Positions 24,677 through 34,632 are shown, counted from the first letter of the stretch. The stretch: DNA of 64,000 nucleotides from Nitratireductor aquimarinus (GCF_017255295.1 NZ_JAFKDE010000006.1:248001-312000), one strand, 5' to 3'. Numbers and translations are program-made. The notes: a model not told the origin generated them from the sequence alone.

Positions 24677-25780
24677 ATGGGTTTCAAATGCGGCATCGTC
24701 GGTCTGCCCAATGTTGGCAAATCGACGCTCTTCAACGCGCTCACCAAGACGGCAGCCGCACAGGCCGCCAACTACCCCTTCTGCACCATCGAGCCCAATA
24801 CGGGCGAGGTGGCGGTGCCCGACCCGCGCCTGAAGAAGATCTCCGCCGTGACCGGCTCCAAGGAGGTCATCCCGACCCGCATTTCCTTTGTCGACATCGC
24901 CGGCCTGGTGCGTGGCGCGTCCAAGGGTGAAGGGCTCGGCAACCAGTTCCTCGCCAACATTCGCGAAGTGGACGCCATCGTTCATGTGCTGCGCTGCTTC
25001 GAGGATGACGACATCACCCATGTGGAAGGCCGGATCGACCCGGTCGCCGATGCGGAGACGGTCGAGACCGAATTGATGCTTGCCGACCTGGAGAGCCTTG
25101 AGCGCCGCACGCAGCAGATGCAGAAGCGCGCCACCGGCAAGGACAAGGAAGCCCAGACGCTTCTGCCGATGATGGAGCAGTCGCTTGCACTGCTGCAGGA
25201 CGGCAAGCCGGTGCGCGTGCTGCTCGACGGCATTGCAGCCGAAGATCTGAAGATCCTGCGCAGCCTGAACCTTCTCACCTCCAAGCCCGTTCTCTATGTG
25301 TGCAACGTGGCGGAAGGCGACGCAGCCGAGGGCAATGCCCAGACAAAGCGCGTGGAAGAGATGGCTGCTGCGCAGGGTGCCGGCACCGTCGTCATCTCCG
25401 CCGCCATCGAGGCCGAAGTCGCCCAGCTTTCCGATGAAGAAGCCGTCGAGTATCTGGACGCCATGGGACTGGAAGAGCCGGGCCTCGACCGCCTCATCCG
25501 GGCCGGCTACGAACTTCTCGACCTGATCACCTTCTTCACGTCGGGCCCGAAGGAAACCCGCGCCTGGACCGTGCACAAGGGTGCCAAGGCCCCGCAGGCT
25601 GCCGGTGTGATCCACACCGATTTCGAGCGCGGCTTCATCCGCGCCCAGACCATCGGCTATGATGATTTCGTGACCCTCGGCGGTGAAGTCGCCGCCCGTG
25701 ACGCCGGCAAGGCGCGCGACGAGGGCAAGGAATATGTCGTGGTTGATGGCGACGTGATGCTGTTCAAGTTCAACACCTGA
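24677..25780 (+). CDS. ychF: YchF/Obg-family ATPase/GTPase
   Basis: Universal P-loop NTPase of the Obg family that hydrolyses ATP as well as GTP and associates with ribosomes. 367 residues. G1 GLPNVGKST at 9-17, G3 DIAGLV, then the coiled-coil arm (about 125-175) and C-terminal TGS domain with TFFTSGPKETRAW and IHTDFERGFI. Last gene of rplY-pth-ychF. A weak hairpin (25806-25812 with 25827-25833) follows. Confidence 0.96.
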   Translation: MGFKCGIVGLPNVGKSTLFNALTKTAAAQAANYPFCTIEPNTGEVAVPDPRLKKISAVTGSKEVIPTRISFVDIAGLVRGASKGEGLGNQFLANIREVDAIVHVLRCFEDDDITHVEGRIDPVADAETVETELMLADLESLERRTQQMQKRATGKDKEAQTLLPMMEQSLALLQDGKPVRVLLDGIAAEDLKILRSLNLLTSKPVLYVCNVAEGDAAEGNAQTKRVEEMAAAQGAGTVVISAAIEAEVAQLSDEEAVEYLDAMGLEEPGLDRLIRAGYELLDLITFFTSGPKETRAWTVHKGAKAPQAAGVIHTDFERGFIRAQTIGYDDFVTLGGEVAARDAGKARDEGKEYVVVDGDVMLFKFNT

Positions 25781-25805
25781 GGCACCACGGACCACAATGA
25801 AAAAC

Positions 25806-25833
25806 GGGGGTGTCGCCGACAGGCTGCACCCCC
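25806..25833 (+). terminator. weak terminator after ychF
   Basis: 7-base-pair GC stem (25806-25812 with 25827-25833), 14-base loop, followed by TGTCTTCT, not a pure T run. Confidence 0.4.
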
Positions 25834-25919
25834 TGTCTTCTGCACATCCCGGCATCATGTCTTGACGGCGTCACAATAGCCGGAAATGGTCGCCCCCGGG
25901 ATTTTGCAGGAGAGTAGAT

Positions 25920-26891
25920 GTGATTAAGACTTTTATTTTTGAGAACCAACGCCTTAAGCCTGTCGAATTTGCAGACGCCGAGCGTGAAAAAATCGTCTGG
26001 TTAGACCTGCTCGCCCCGACCGACGAAGAAGAAAAAACCGTCGAGGACTGGCTCGGCATCGACGTGCCAAACCGCAAGGATATGGAGGAGATCGAGGTCT
26101 CCAGCCGCCTCTACAGCGAAGACGGCGCGCACTTCATGACCACCACCCTGCCCGCACAGAGCGAGAAGGATCAGCCCGAGATGGGGCCGGTGACGTTCAT
26201 CCTGTCGCCGGGCAAGCCGCTGGTCACCGTACGCTTTCACGAGCCCCGCGCGTTCCAGACATTTCCGCAACGGGCGGAGAAGAGCGCCCTTGGCTGCGCC
26301 ACCGGCGAGGCGGTTCTGATCAACCTGCTCGACGCCGTGGTGGAACGGCTCGCGGACATTCTCGAACGCGCCGGCCGCGAAGTTCAGGAACTCTCCAAGG
26401 GCATTTTCCATCCGTCGGAAAAGAAAGCGTCCAGCCGCGACCGCAGCTTTCAGATCATTCTGCGCAGGATCGGCGGCAAGGAAGACCTGCTCGCCAACCT
26501 GCAGGAAAGCCTGCTCACGATGCAGCGTCTTGCCACCTTCTTCAGCGCCGTATCGGCAAAGAACAGCAAGGAGCTGCGCGCCCATATCAAGACGCTGTCG
26601 CGCGATGTTGAAGCGCTTTCCGTTCATGCTTCCAGCCTCTCCCACAAGATCAACTTCCTGCTCGACGCCACGCTTGGCATGATCAGCATCGAACAGAGCG
26701 CCATCATCAAGATCTTCTCGGTGGTGGCGGTGGTGTTCCTGCCGCCCACCCTCGTCGCATCGATCTACGGCATGAACTTCGAGTTCATGCCGGAGCTCCA
26801 ATGGACCTATGGCTACCCTCTGGCCCTTGTCGTGATGGTCCTCTCGGCAGTGCTTCCCTTCTGGTATTTCAAGGGGCGCGGCTGGCTCTAG
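25920..26891 (+). CDS. corA: CorA-family divalent metal transporter
   Basis: A 323-residue CorA-type magnesium (or cobalt) channel. Cytoplasmic N-terminal domain to about 260, then two transmembrane helices near the C-terminus with the pore motif YGMN and the loop FEFMPEL, ending in a basic tail (YFKGRGWL). GTG start at 25920 with AGGAG 7 bases upstream; the adjacent ATG at 25918 is out of frame and reads straight into a stop. The stop codon coincides with the left end of an inverted repeat, which may serve as terminator. Confidence 0.93.
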   Translation: MIKTFIFENQRLKPVEFADAEREKIVWLDLLAPTDEEEKTVEDWLGIDVPNRKDMEEIEVSSRLYSEDGAHFMTTTLPAQSEKDQPEMGPVTFILSPGKPLVTVRFHEPRAFQTFPQRAEKSALGCATGEAVLINLLDAVVERLADILERAGREVQELSKGIFHPSEKKASSRDRSFQIILRRIGGKEDLLANLQESLLTMQRLATFFSAVSAKNSKELRAHIKTLSRDVEALSVHASSLSHKINFLLDATLGMISIEQSAIIKIFSVVAVVFLPPTLVASIYGMNFEFMPELQWTYGYPLALVVMVLSAVLPFWYFKGRGWL

Positions 26892-26946
26892 GGCCAGGCC
26901 CCCATTAATACGCAATGGTCGGCCTGATTAATGGGTCCTGACCCTA
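26889..26946. repeat. 20-base imperfect inverted repeat at corA 3' end
   Basis: Left arm 26889-26909, right arm 26927-26946, 17-base loop, arms match except for one base insertion and two substitutions; the inner ATTAAT and CCC/GGG parts are perfect. The left arm begins at the corA stop codon. Probably a dispersed palindromic element or a factor-dependent terminator. Confidence 0.65.
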
Positions 26947-27020
26947 AATGCCTCAGCCCCAGGTCCTTGAAGAAGGCCGCGCTTGCGGCCATAAGGTTCA
27001 AGCCTGAACAGGAAGCAATC

Positions 27021-27488
27021 ATGACAGACAAGAAGTGGGCGTTCGAGGATCTTGAGCCGGGGCTGACAATCCCGTTCGGCGAGAAGACCGTGAGCGCAGA
27101 AGAGATCATCGCGTTTGCAAGACAGTTCGACGCGCAACCCATGCATCTGGACGAAGAAGCCGGCAAGGCCAGCATACTGGGCGGTCTGGCGGCCTCCGGC
27201 TGGCACAGCTGCGCCATGTTCATGCGGATGCTCTATGACGCGTTTCTGGTCGATTCCACGTCTCAGGGCTCGCCCGGCATCACCGACGCGCGCTGGAAGC
27301 GCCCCGTCATCGCCGGAGATACGCTCAGCGGCCAGACAACGGTGCTGGAGCGCCGTCCGCTCAAATCGCGCCCGGGCATCGGCCTGGTGACGTTTCGCCA
27401 TCTGGTGACCAACCAGCGCGGGGAGACGGTGATGGAGATGGAGAACCCGATCATGTTCAGGATGCGTGCGACGGGAGCGGCAGCATGA
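27021..27488 (+). CDS. MaoC-like hotdog dehydratase, gene 1
   Basis: A 155-residue hotdog-fold protein of the MaoC/(R)-enoyl-CoA hydratase type. The catalytic Asp-His pair is seen as FARQFDAQPMHLD (hydratase 2 motif), followed by GGLAASGWHS. A single fold of this length is the normal bacterial size. It overlaps the second MaoC gene by 4 bases (ATGA), so they are co-translated and may form a heterodimer or have different chain-length preferences. GGAAGC precedes ATG 27021. Confidence 0.9.
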   Translation: MTDKKWAFEDLEPGLTIPFGEKTVSAEEIIAFARQFDAQPMHLDEEAGKASILGGLAASGWHSCAMFMRMLYDAFLVDSTSQGSPGITDARWKRPVIAGDTLSGQTTVLERRPLKSRPGIGLVTFRHLVTNQRGETVMEMENPIMFRMRATGAAA

Positions 27489-27964
27489 GTATCGACCGTT
27501 TCCTGCGGCTTGGCGAAACCGTGACGCTGGGCACGCACACATTCAGCGCCGAGGAGATCATCGCCTTCGCCCGCGCCTATGATCCGCAGCCTTTCCACAC
27601 GGACCCGGAAGCCGCACGCGACAGCGTGTTCGGGCGGCTGTGCGCCTCTGGCTGGCACACCTGCTCCATGTGGATGCGCTACAATCTCGAAGGCATTGAA
27701 CGCGACGCCCATGGCGCATGGGACGGCCCCGGCGAAAAACCCGAATTCGGCCCCTCCCCCGGCTTCTCCAACCTGAAATGGCTAAAGCCCGTCTTTGAAG
27801 GCGACACGATCACCTTCACGCGCACGGCAACGGCGCATCGTCCGCTCGCCTCACGCCCCGGCTGGCATCTGGTGACGCTGATGGCCGCCGCCTGCAATGG
27901 CGACGGCGAAACGGTGATGCAGTTCGACAACGGCGTTCTGATGAAGGCCGCAGTCAATAGCTGA
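27485..27964 (+). CDS. MaoC-like hotdog dehydratase, gene 2
   Basis: A 159-residue paralogue of the preceding gene with FARAYDPQPFHTD in place of the catalytic segment and GRLCASGWHTCSMWMR after it. About 40 percent similar to gene 1, so the pair arose by duplication. Its last 11 bases overlap, tail to tail, the 3' end of the autotransporter gene on the other strand, an unusually tight arrangement. Confidence 0.9.
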   Translation: MSIDRFLRLGETVTLGTHTFSAEEIIAFARAYDPQPFHTDPEAARDSVFGRLCASGWHTCSMWMRYNLEGIERDAHGAWDGPGEKPEFGPSPGFSNLKWLKPVFEGDTITFTRTATAHRPLASRPGWHLVTLMAAACNGDGETVMQFDNGVLMKAAVNS

Positions 27965-29942
27965 CCGACAGGCCGAGCGAAACCTGGTGCTGATTGCCGG
28001 CCCCGTAAAACGCGCCGGCATAGCCAATTCTGGCGGACGCACCGGTTTCCGGCAAATGCAGATCCAGCTTCGCCGCGATATCAAGCCTGTCACGCCCCAC
28101 CCCTTCGGCCCGCGCTTCCAGCACACGGCCGAGAAGCGTGGTATCGACCGCGAAAGCGCCCGGTTTGAGAGCACGCGCGTAAGCGAGCTCCAGCCCCGGC
28201 TCGACCTCCCAGTCCGCCAGTCCGAACCTGCCGGACAGGCGGATGCCCGGGCCGGTTTCAACCGTGGTGGTGCGGCCGGCGCTCACAGTCTGACCGAGCA
28301 GTTCCAGCCCCGTTTCATGTGCCGGCCCAAAGCGCTGGGTGATCCCCGACAAATGCGCAAAGAGCGTTGCGTCCCCCCAACCGAAAGCCCGCCGATAACC
28401 GGTCTCCATCGTTCCGAAGCCACCATGGGCGACATTGTGCGACTGCGCCACCGGTTGGCCCAGCGCGGTCACCGTGCCGGCAAGCCCCGGGATGGTGCGC
28501 CGCGTGTGGGTCTGGCGGAAACGGCTGACGCCCGCGCTGGCCCGCAGGCGCCAGTCGCCAATATCCCAGGTCCCATAGGCGAAACCATGCACGCCTTTCG
28601 CATGCGCGGTGTTGGCAGTGGCACGCTCACTGGTGTCCACCTCAGCGTAGCCAACGCCAAAGCCGGCGGTAACATTGACCTGATCGATCAGATCGACACC
28701 CGTGTAGAGCGTCCTGATGCTCGCTCGCGCCTCTGGAAAACCGGGTGAGACGGAAGTTCTGGAATGCAAGAAACTGCCACTCATCCAGAGCCGGTCGTTT
28801 AGCGGCACGCGTCGCCGCATGGTGTCAAAAGGCGCGCGTGCCGCCTGCGCCATCGCCATGTGCCTGCTGCGGGAAGAAGCGGCAAAAATACTGCGCCCGG
28901 CCGGGGAAATGGTTTCCGTCAGATTGCCCAGGTCAAGCAGGCCCCAGCCGAAAACCGGATCGACGCCCGGATCACCGATATCTAGCGCAGTGTGAAGGAT
29001 CAGCTTGCGTATGTCGCGCGTATCAGCCTGCGGAAACATCTGACGCGCGATTGCGAGCCCGCCGGTGACATGCGGTGCAGCCAGCGAAGTGCCCATGCCG
29101 GAGAGATAACCTCCCCCTGTCCGGGCCGCATAGATGCCATTTGATGCACCGGCCTCTCCGCCAGGCGCGGCCAGACACCAACGGGCGGCGAAGCCGCATT
29201 TGTTGGCGTAATAGGCGAGCCGCCCATCCGTATTGACTGCGGTGACGGCAAGCGTGGTGCTTTCCAGTTCAGGAAAGACAAGCGGGAGGCTCGGAAGAAG
29301 CGCAACAGATCCACGGCCATGATTGCCCGCCGCCCAAACTGTCAGGATCCCCGCACCGGCGGCTTCATGCACCGCAAACAGAGTGTAACTCAAAGGGCTG
29401 AGAACCCCGGGATCATCGTCGGGGTACAGAGGCACGTAGGTCTGCAGCCCAAACGAAGCATTGATGAGGTCGACCCCCATCTCCAGCGCATACATGAAGG
29501 AGAAAGCGAATGTGAGGTCGAGAGGGTCGGAGTGCGACAACTGAACGGACATGAGCGTGGCGTCATAGGCCACTCCATGCATACCGTTTCCGTCCCTGTT
29601 CCCGACCAGAACACTCCCCACCATCGTGCCGTGTCCAACAGGGTCACTGCTGCCATACATGAGGCCACGAAGATCAAACGACTTCGATGAAACCCGCCCG
29701 AAAAGCTCTGGATGAGAAGCGTCGGCTCCGCTGTCGAGCAAGCCGACCAGGATGCCCCCGCCCGTGAACCCGGCCCTGTGAGCCAGGTGGGCATTGATCC
29801 GGGCAAGCCCCCACTGAGCATCGGTTTCCGCGTCTCCCGTCGAGCCGACAGGAAAATGAATGACGGCCCCCTCCTGCGCCAAACACGCAGTGGAGAGCTC
29901 TCCGCCAATAGCGAAGAGCACCAACAAAAAAGACAATCTCAT
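27954..29942 (-). CDS. subtilisin-family autotransporter serine protease
   Basis: A 662-residue secreted protease with its own outer-membrane barrel. Signal peptide 1-22. S8 domain about 45-350 with complete triad: Asp70 in GLLDSGAD, His104 in GHGTMVG, Ser286 in GTSLAAPHV; the oxyanion Asn207 lies in AAGNHG. After a linker, residues about 390-662 are a beta-barrel autotransporter domain ending in VSLGLSVSY, with a terminal aromatic residue as needed for BAM insertion. Its upstream region is extremely AT-rich against a GC-rich genome. Substrate and self-processing are unknown. Confidence 0.92.
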   Translation of the reverse strand: MRLSFLLVLFAIGGELSTACLAQEGAVIHFPVGSTGDAETDAQWGLARINAHLAHRAGFTGGGILVGLLDSGADASHPELFGRVSSKSFDLRGLMYGSSDPVGHGTMVGSVLVGNRDGNGMHGVAYDATLMSVQLSHSDPLDLTFAFSFMYALEMGVDLINASFGLQTYVPLYPDDDPGVLSPLSYTLFAVHEAAGAGILTVWAAGNHGRGSVALLPSLPLVFPELESTTLAVTAVNTDGRLAYYANKCGFAARWCLAAPGGEAGASNGIYAARTGGGYLSGMGTSLAAPHVTGGLAIARQMFPQADTRDIRKLILHTALDIGDPGVDPVFGWGLLDLGNLTETISPAGRSIFAASSRSRHMAMAQAARAPFDTMRRRVPLNDRLWMSGSFLHSRTSVSPGFPEARASIRTLYTGVDLIDQVNVTAGFGVGYAEVDTSERATANTAHAKGVHGFAYGTWDIGDWRLRASAGVSRFRQTHTRRTIPGLAGTVTALGQPVAQSHNVAHGGFGTMETGYRRAFGWGDATLFAHLSGITQRFGPAHETGLELLGQTVSAGRTTTVETGPGIRLSGRFGLADWEVEPGLELAYARALKPGAFAVDTTLLGRVLEARAEGVGRDRLDIAAKLDLHLPETGASARIGYAGAFYGAGNQHQVSLGLSVSY

Positions 29943-30026
29943 CTATATATATCTAAATTATAATATAATTAAATAAAAACAACTCCTTATGAGGGTATAC
30001 TGAAAAACTTCAAGGAACAACAGTAT
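29943..30026. promoter_or_regulatory. AT-rich promoter region of the autotransporter gene
   Basis: About 60 bases directly before the autotransporter ATG are almost pure A/T on a GC-rich background, with TATAAT-like sequences. AAGGAG is visible but about 45 bases from the ATG, so translation may use another site. Such islands are typical H-NS/Ros/MucR-type silencer targets; this is inference. Confidence 0.45.
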
Positions 30027-30578
30027 TCAATCGCCTTCGAAGGCGATCAGGGTGTGGACGTCGACCCCAAGCGCTTCGAGCTTGGCGCGGCCGCCCAGGT
30101 CCGGAAGATCGATCACGAAGCAGGCTGCGACGATTTCCGCACCCATCTGGGTCAGAAGCTTCACCGCGCCTTCGGCGGTGCCACCGGTGGCGATCAGGTC
30201 ATCGACCAGAAGAACCTTCTCGCCCGGCTTCACCGCGTCCTTGTGCATCTCCATCTCGTCGATGCCGTATTCAAGGCTGTAGGCCACGCGCACGGTGTCG
30301 TGCGGCAGCTTTCCCTTCTTGCGGATCGGAACAAAACCCGACGACAGCTGGTGCGCCATGGCGCCGCCCAGAATGAAGCCACGCGCCTCAATGCCGGCGA
30401 TCTTGTCGATCTTGGTGCCGGCATAGGGGTGCACCAGTTCATCCACCGCACGGCGGAAGGCGCGTGCATTGCCCAGAAGCGTGGTGATGTCGCGGAACAT
30501 CACGCCGGGTTTCGGATAGTCCGGGATCGTGCGGATTGCGGAAAGAAGGGTTTCCTGAAGTGTCTGCGAAGCTGCCAT
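30027..30578 (-). CDS. apt: adenine phosphoribosyltransferase
   Basis: Purine salvage: adenine plus PRPP gives AMP. 183 residues. PRPP loop [13 protein letters not shown] and N-terminal [14 protein letters not shown] are the family hallmarks. ATG 30578 follows GGGCAGGG; a longer frame extends upstream but has no family match. It lies downstream of the cytochrome bc1 operon on the same strand but beyond its terminator, so it has its own promoter. Confidence 0.95.
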   Translation of the reverse strand: MAASQTLQETLLSAIRTIPDYPKPGVMFRDITTLLGNARAFRRAVDELVHPYAGTKIDKIAGIEARGFILGGAMAHQLSSGFVPIRKKGKLPHDTVRVAYSLEYGIDEMEMHKDAVKPGEKVLLVDDLIATGGTAEGAVKLLTQMGAEIVAACFVIDLPDLGGRAKLEALGVDVHTLIAFEGD

Positions 30579-30710
30579 GTGCCCTGCCCTGTTTCGCCTG
30601 ATTGTCCGCTTCACCTTTCACACAGAACGATGAAACGGCAGATGGTCTGCTGTTGCCCTGTCTGCGCGAGATCAGGCGTTTTCACCTGACTGTAAACTGC
30701 ATCATCGCGC

Positions 30711-30739
30711 AAAAGAAAAGGGCGCCGGCGGCGCCCTTT
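30711..30739 (-). terminator. terminator of petABC
   Basis: 10-base-pair perfect stem (30717-30726 with 30730-30739), 3-base loop; on the minus strand it is followed by TTTTCTTTT, 26 bases past the cytochrome c1 stop. Confidence 0.92.
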
Positions 30740-30764
30740 CAAATCTCTTTATGTGGACGGCGCG

Positions 30765-31589
30765 TCAGTGTGCGTCAGACCAGATCTTGCGCTTGGTCAG
30801 ATAGACCAGACCGCCGAAGAGCAGAAGGAAGATCATGACCACGAAGCCCGTGGACTTGCGTGCTTCCATGTGCGGCTCGGCTGCCCACATCAGGAACGCG
30901 GAGATATCGCGCGCATACTGATCGACCGTCTCGGGCGCACCGTCATCATAGGTCACCATGCCCTCGGAGAGCGGCGGCGCCATGGCCAGCGAAGCCGAGG
31001 AGAGGAAGTACGGGTTGTAGTAGGTGCCAGCCGGAACTTCGTGTCCCTCGGTATCGTCACTGTAACCGGTCAGCAGGGCGTGGATGTAATCCGGGCCTGC
31101 CTCGGCATACTGGGTGAAGATGTCGAAGACGAAGGTCGGGAAACCACGCTCGACAGCGCGCGCCTTGGCAATCAGCGAGAAGTCCGGGGGGACTGCACCG
31201 CTGTTGGAGGCGGCAGCCTGCTGCGGGTTGGCGAACGGAGCCGGGAAGCGGTCCGACGGCTTTGCCGGGCGCATGTACATGTCACCGGCATCATCCGGAC
31301 CGTCCTCGACCTCATACTCGGCTGCAATCGCACGCACCTGGGCGTCGGAGTAGCCGAGATCGGTGAGGTTGCGGAACGCCACAAGATTCATCGAGTGACA
31401 CGCCGCGCAGACCTCGCGGTAGACCTTGAAGCCGCGCTGCAGCTGGCCCTTGTCGTAGGTGCCGAACGGGCCGGCAAACGACCAGTCCTGCTCGACCGGC
31501 TTCTTGATCGGGAACTCGGCGGCGTCGGCTGCCGTAGCGACAGCCAGACCGAGACCGAGCGCGGCCAATCCGTTGAGGACGTTCTTCAT
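30765..31589 (-). CDS. petC: cytochrome c1 of the bc1 complex
   Basis: Membrane-anchored c-type cytochrome of complex III, passing electrons from the Rieske protein to soluble cytochrome c. 274 residues. Signal peptide 1-24; haem-binding CAACH (Cys61, Cys64, His65) and the distal Met ligand region LAMAPPL; single C-terminal membrane anchor (STGFVVMIFLLLFGGLVYLTKRKIW). ATG 31589 is used; an ATG seven codons upstream (31610) is equally possible. Third gene of petABC, 8 to 29 bases after petB. Confidence 0.95.
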   Translation of the reverse strand: MKNVLNGLAALGLGLAVATAADAAEFPIKKPVEQDWSFAGPFGTYDKGQLQRGFKVYREVCAACHSMNLVAFRNLTDLGYSDAQVRAIAAEYEVEDGPDDAGDMYMRPAKPSDRFPAPFANPQQAAASNSGAVPPDFSLIAKARAVERGFPTFVFDIFTQYAEAGPDYIHALLTGYSDDTEGHEVPAGTYYNPYFLSSASLAMAPPLSEGMVTYDDGAPETVDQYARDISAFLMWAAEPHMEARKSTGFVVMIFLLLFGGLVYLTKRKIWSDAH

Positions 31590-31618
31590 TTCGAAAATCC
31601 CTTTGCGCATTCTCTCGC

Positions 31619-32905
31619 TCAGCCCTTTGCCTGTTCGGTGGCCGGCGCGCCGGCGGAGGACTTCTTCTCAAGCACCGCTTCCGTGATGGAATTGGGCAGA
31701 CGGCGGGGCGTCTCGACCAGACCGAGAACCGGCATGATCACGATGAAGAAGGCGAAGTAGTACAGCGTCGCACCCTGTGCCATCGCCACATAGATGCCTT
31801 CTGCCGGACGCGAGCCGAGCCAGCCGAGGAAGACGGCGTTCACGACGAAGAGCCAGAAGAAGAGCTTGAACCACGGACGGTAGACAGCCGAACGAACCTT
31901 CGAGGTGTCGAGCCAGGGCACGACAAACAGAACCGCGATGGCGCCGAACATGGCCAGAACGCCGCCCAGCTTGGAGTCGATCGGTCCGATGTTGAAGGTG
32001 ATCGCACGCAGGATCGCGTAGAACGGCAGGAAGTACCATTCGGGAACGATGTGCGCCGGGGTCTTCAGAGCGTCAGCCTCGATGTAGTTGTCGGGGTGAC
32101 CCATGTAGTTCGGAATGTAGAAGACGAAGTAGGCGAACAGCAGCATGAACACGACCATGGCGAACGCGTCCTTGACGGTCGCATAGGGCGTGAAGGCCAC
32201 GGTGTCGGTCTTCTGCTTCACTTCGATGCCGGTCGGGTTGGTCTGACCGGTCACATGCAGCGCCCAGACGTGCAGGACGACAACGCCGGCGATCATGAAG
32301 GGCAGCAGGTAGTGCAGCGAGAAGAAGCGGTTCAGCGTCGGGTTGTCGACGGCGAAGCCACCCAGAAGCAGCTGCTGGATCCACTCGCCCACCAATGGAA
32401 TGGCGGTGAAGAAGCCGGTGATAACCGTTGCGCCCCAGAAGCTCATCTGGCCCCACGGAAGCACGTAGCCCATGAAGGCGGTCGCCATCATCAGCAGGTA
32501 GATGATGCAGCCGAGGATCCACAGCATCTCACGCGGCGCCTTGTAGGAACCGTAGTAGAGGCCGCGGAAGATGTGCACATAGACGGCGATGAAGAACATC
32601 GACGCGCCGTTGGAGTGCAGGTAGCGCAGCAGCCAACCGGAGTTAACGTCGCGCATGATCTTCTCGACGGAAACAAAGGCAACTTCGGTGTTGGCCGCAT
32701 AATGCATGGCCAGCACGATACCGGTCACGATCTGCGCCACCAGCATCAGCGAAAGGATGCCGCCGAAGGTGTATGCATAGTTGAGGTTGCGTGGCACCGG
32801 ATAGGCCACGAAAGAATCATAGACCAGACGCGGAAGCGGCAAACGCGCATCCATCCAGCGGCCGAGGCCGGTCTTGGGCGTATAGGTCGAATGTCCAGCG
32901 CTCAT
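31619..32905 (-). CDS. petB: cytochrome b of the bc1 complex
   Basis: Core quinol-oxidising subunit of complex III with two b haems, 428 residues and eight helices. Clear landmarks are [16 protein letters not shown] and [16 protein letters not shown] (haem His ligands), [16 protein letters not shown] (Qo site), and [15 protein letters not shown] (PEWY motif). Second gene of the operon, 23 bases after petA. Confidence 0.97.
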   Translation of the reverse strand: MSAGHSTYTPKTGLGRWMDARLPLPRLVYDSFVAYPVPRNLNYAYTFGGILSLMLVAQIVTGIVLAMHYAANTEVAFVSVEKIMRDVNSGWLLRYLHSNGASMFFIAVYVHIFRGLYYGSYKAPREMLWILGCIIYLLMMATAFMGYVLPWGQMSFWGATVITGFFTAIPLVGEWIQQLLLGGFAVDNPTLNRFFSLHYLLPFMIAGVVVLHVWALHVTGQTNPTGIEVKQKTDTVAFTPYATVKDAFAMVVFMLLFAYFVFYIPNYMGHPDNYIEADALKTPAHIVPEWYFLPFYAILRAITFNIGPIDSKLGGVLAMFGAIAVLFVVPWLDTSKVRSAVYRPWFKLFFWLFVVNAVFLGWLGSRPAEGIYVAMAQGATLYYFAFFIVIMPVLGLVETPRRLPNSITEAVLEKKSSAGAPATEQAKG

Positions 32906-32928
32906 TGAAAATCCCCTCTCGCCAAGCC

Positions 32929-33492
32929 TTAGCCGACCTGGATGACGGTGTCGGACACGAATTCAAAAGTCGGAACCGCCAGGTTTTCTGGAGCCGGACC
33001 TTTGCGGATGCGGCCAGCGGTGTCGTAGTGCGAACCATGGCACGGGCAGAACCAGCCGCCGAAATCACCGGCCTGGCCGAGCGGCACGCAGCCCAGATGG
33101 GTGCAGACGCCAACCATGACGAGCCAGTTTTCCTTGCCCTCGCCCGCCGAGCGGTCGATGTCCGTCGCCGGTGCATCGGCAGCAATGTTGGCATTGCGTG
33201 CGATCGGGTCCTTGAGGTCGGCCAGAGCAACAGCCTTGGCTTCCTCAATTTCCTTCTCAGTCCGGTTGCGGATGAACACAGGCCGGCCGCGCCATTTCAC
33301 GGTCAGGGACATGCCGGGCTCAACGCCGGACACGTCTACCTGAATAGACGCCAGCGCCCGGGTGGACGCATCTGGCCGCATCTGGTCGATGAACGGCCAT
33401 GCAACGCCGGCGATGCCAACGGCACCGGCAACGCCTGTGGCGACATAAAGAAAGTCACGCCTTGTATGTTCGGTCGAATCGGTAGCGCTCAC
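32929..33492 (-). CDS. petA: Rieske iron-sulfur subunit of the bc1 complex
   Basis: 2Fe-2S Rieske protein, 187 residues, exported by Tat ([10 protein letters not shown] at 11-20) and held by an N-terminal anchor. Cluster ligands Cys130/His132 (CTHLGC) and Cys149/His152 (CPCHGSH) with the disulfide cysteines Cys135 and Cys151. First gene of petABC; the 267-base gap upstream holds its promoter, in which I see no operator for the PetP/PetR-like pair at 8 kb. Confidence 0.97.
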   Translation of the reverse strand: MSATDSTEHTRRDFLYVATGVAGAVGIAGVAWPFIDQMRPDASTRALASIQVDVSGVEPGMSLTVKWRGRPVFIRNRTEKEIEEAKAVALADLKDPIARNANIAADAPATDIDRSAGEGKENWLVMVGVCTHLGCVPLGQAGDFGGWFCPCHGSHYDTAGRIRKGPAPENLAVPTFEFVSDTVIQVG

Positions 33493-33759
33493 GGGACTGC
33501 GATCCTTTCACCTCAGTTCGGCCGGTCGGGAAGCCTCATTGCACCTCAAACACGGGCATTTTACCACGCATGGCAAAACTGCCCGGTTCTACCCCCGGCA
33601 TTTTTCGATGGTTTCTATGCGCCACGCAGGAACTTGTCCAGACGGGGGCGGCTTTAGATGGCAGATTGTCGCGGGTAAAACACAGCGAATAAAGATGAGT
33701 GAAAAACTCTTATTTTTCAACGAACGCGCCTCCCACCATCCTGACACCTGCCGTCCAGA

Positions 33760-34515
33760 TCACGCGCCGGCGACCGCCTCGAAGGTGAAGCTGACTGCCT
33801 CAGGCCCCGGCTTCTCATCGGCGCAATAGTCGCCATGGACGCGAATTTCCTTGAAACCCGCGGCTTTCAGGGCGAGTTCCATCTCCAGAACGCCCCATAG
33901 ACGCAGATGGAAGAGCTGCAGCTCACTCGCCACAAGAACATCATCGCGCCACTGCTCGTAACGCAGGTGGGAAAGCATGGTCTGGCGCTGGAAGCAGGTT
34001 TCCACACGCTGCTCTGACAGTGTCAGAAGACTGTCCCCGTCGCGCCAGTGACGCGCGGTGCGGGACGTATCGGCGAGTGAGGCCAGCGGATCGAGATCAA
34101 GCAGCAGGCGTCCGCCCGGACAAAGAGCGTCATGGAATCGCCGAAGGACGCCAAGCGCTGCCTCCGGCTCCGTGACAAGCTGGAAAGAGCCGGCGGGAAT
34201 GATGATGGCCTCAAATCGCTCAGGGTAGGAGAACGTCTCGAAGCGCTGGATATCGACCGGCGCCGACAGCCCCCTCTTCGCGCACTCCGCCCGGCAATGG
34301 GCGACCATCTCGTCCGACGCGTCGAAACCACGAATATCGAAGCCAGCTTCAAGAAGCGGAATCAGCACCCGGCCATTGCCAGCCGCAGGCTCAAGGACGG
34401 GACCGCTGCAGCCTGCCAGACGATCACGATAAAACCCGATATCGCCGAAGGAGCGGCCTATGGGCTTGTCGAGGTGATAGACCCAGGAGGCCAGCGTACC
34501 GTACCGGTTTTCCAT
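33760..34515 (-). CDS. SAM-dependent methyltransferase
   Basis: A 251-residue class I methyltransferase. SAM-binding motif LEPAAGNGRVL, followed by FDASDEMV, and a predicted linear Rossmann fold; the C-terminal half contains AAGFKEIRVHGDY. The substrate is not identifiable. It follows the DUF6665 gene on the same strand with a gap of 117 bases. Confidence 0.85.
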   Translation of the reverse strand: MENRYGTLASWVYHLDKPIGRSFGDIGFYRDRLAGCSGPVLEPAAGNGRVLIPLLEAGFDIRGFDASDEMVAHCRAECAKRGLSAPVDIQRFETFSYPERFEAIIIPAGSFQLVTEPEAALGVLRRFHDALCPGGRLLLDLDPLASLADTSRTARHWRDGDSLLTLSEQRVETCFQRQTMLSHLRYEQWRDDVLVASELQLFHLRLWGVLEMELALKAAGFKEIRVHGDYCADEKPGPEAVSFTFEAVAGA

Positions 34516-34632
34516 CGTGCAATCTCTTCTGCCTGCATCTGTTTGCAAACCGGGACTGCCATCGCAACGCGGCAACGGCAAGCGGGCCAGAATGCGGGAT
34601 TCGCCAGACCAGAGGCGGATGCGGCCTGGTTG

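Noticed and set aside
33493-33759. Operator for the PetR-like regulator in the petA promoter
   Set aside because: I found no copy of the 12-base palindrome half-site or other repeat in this gap.
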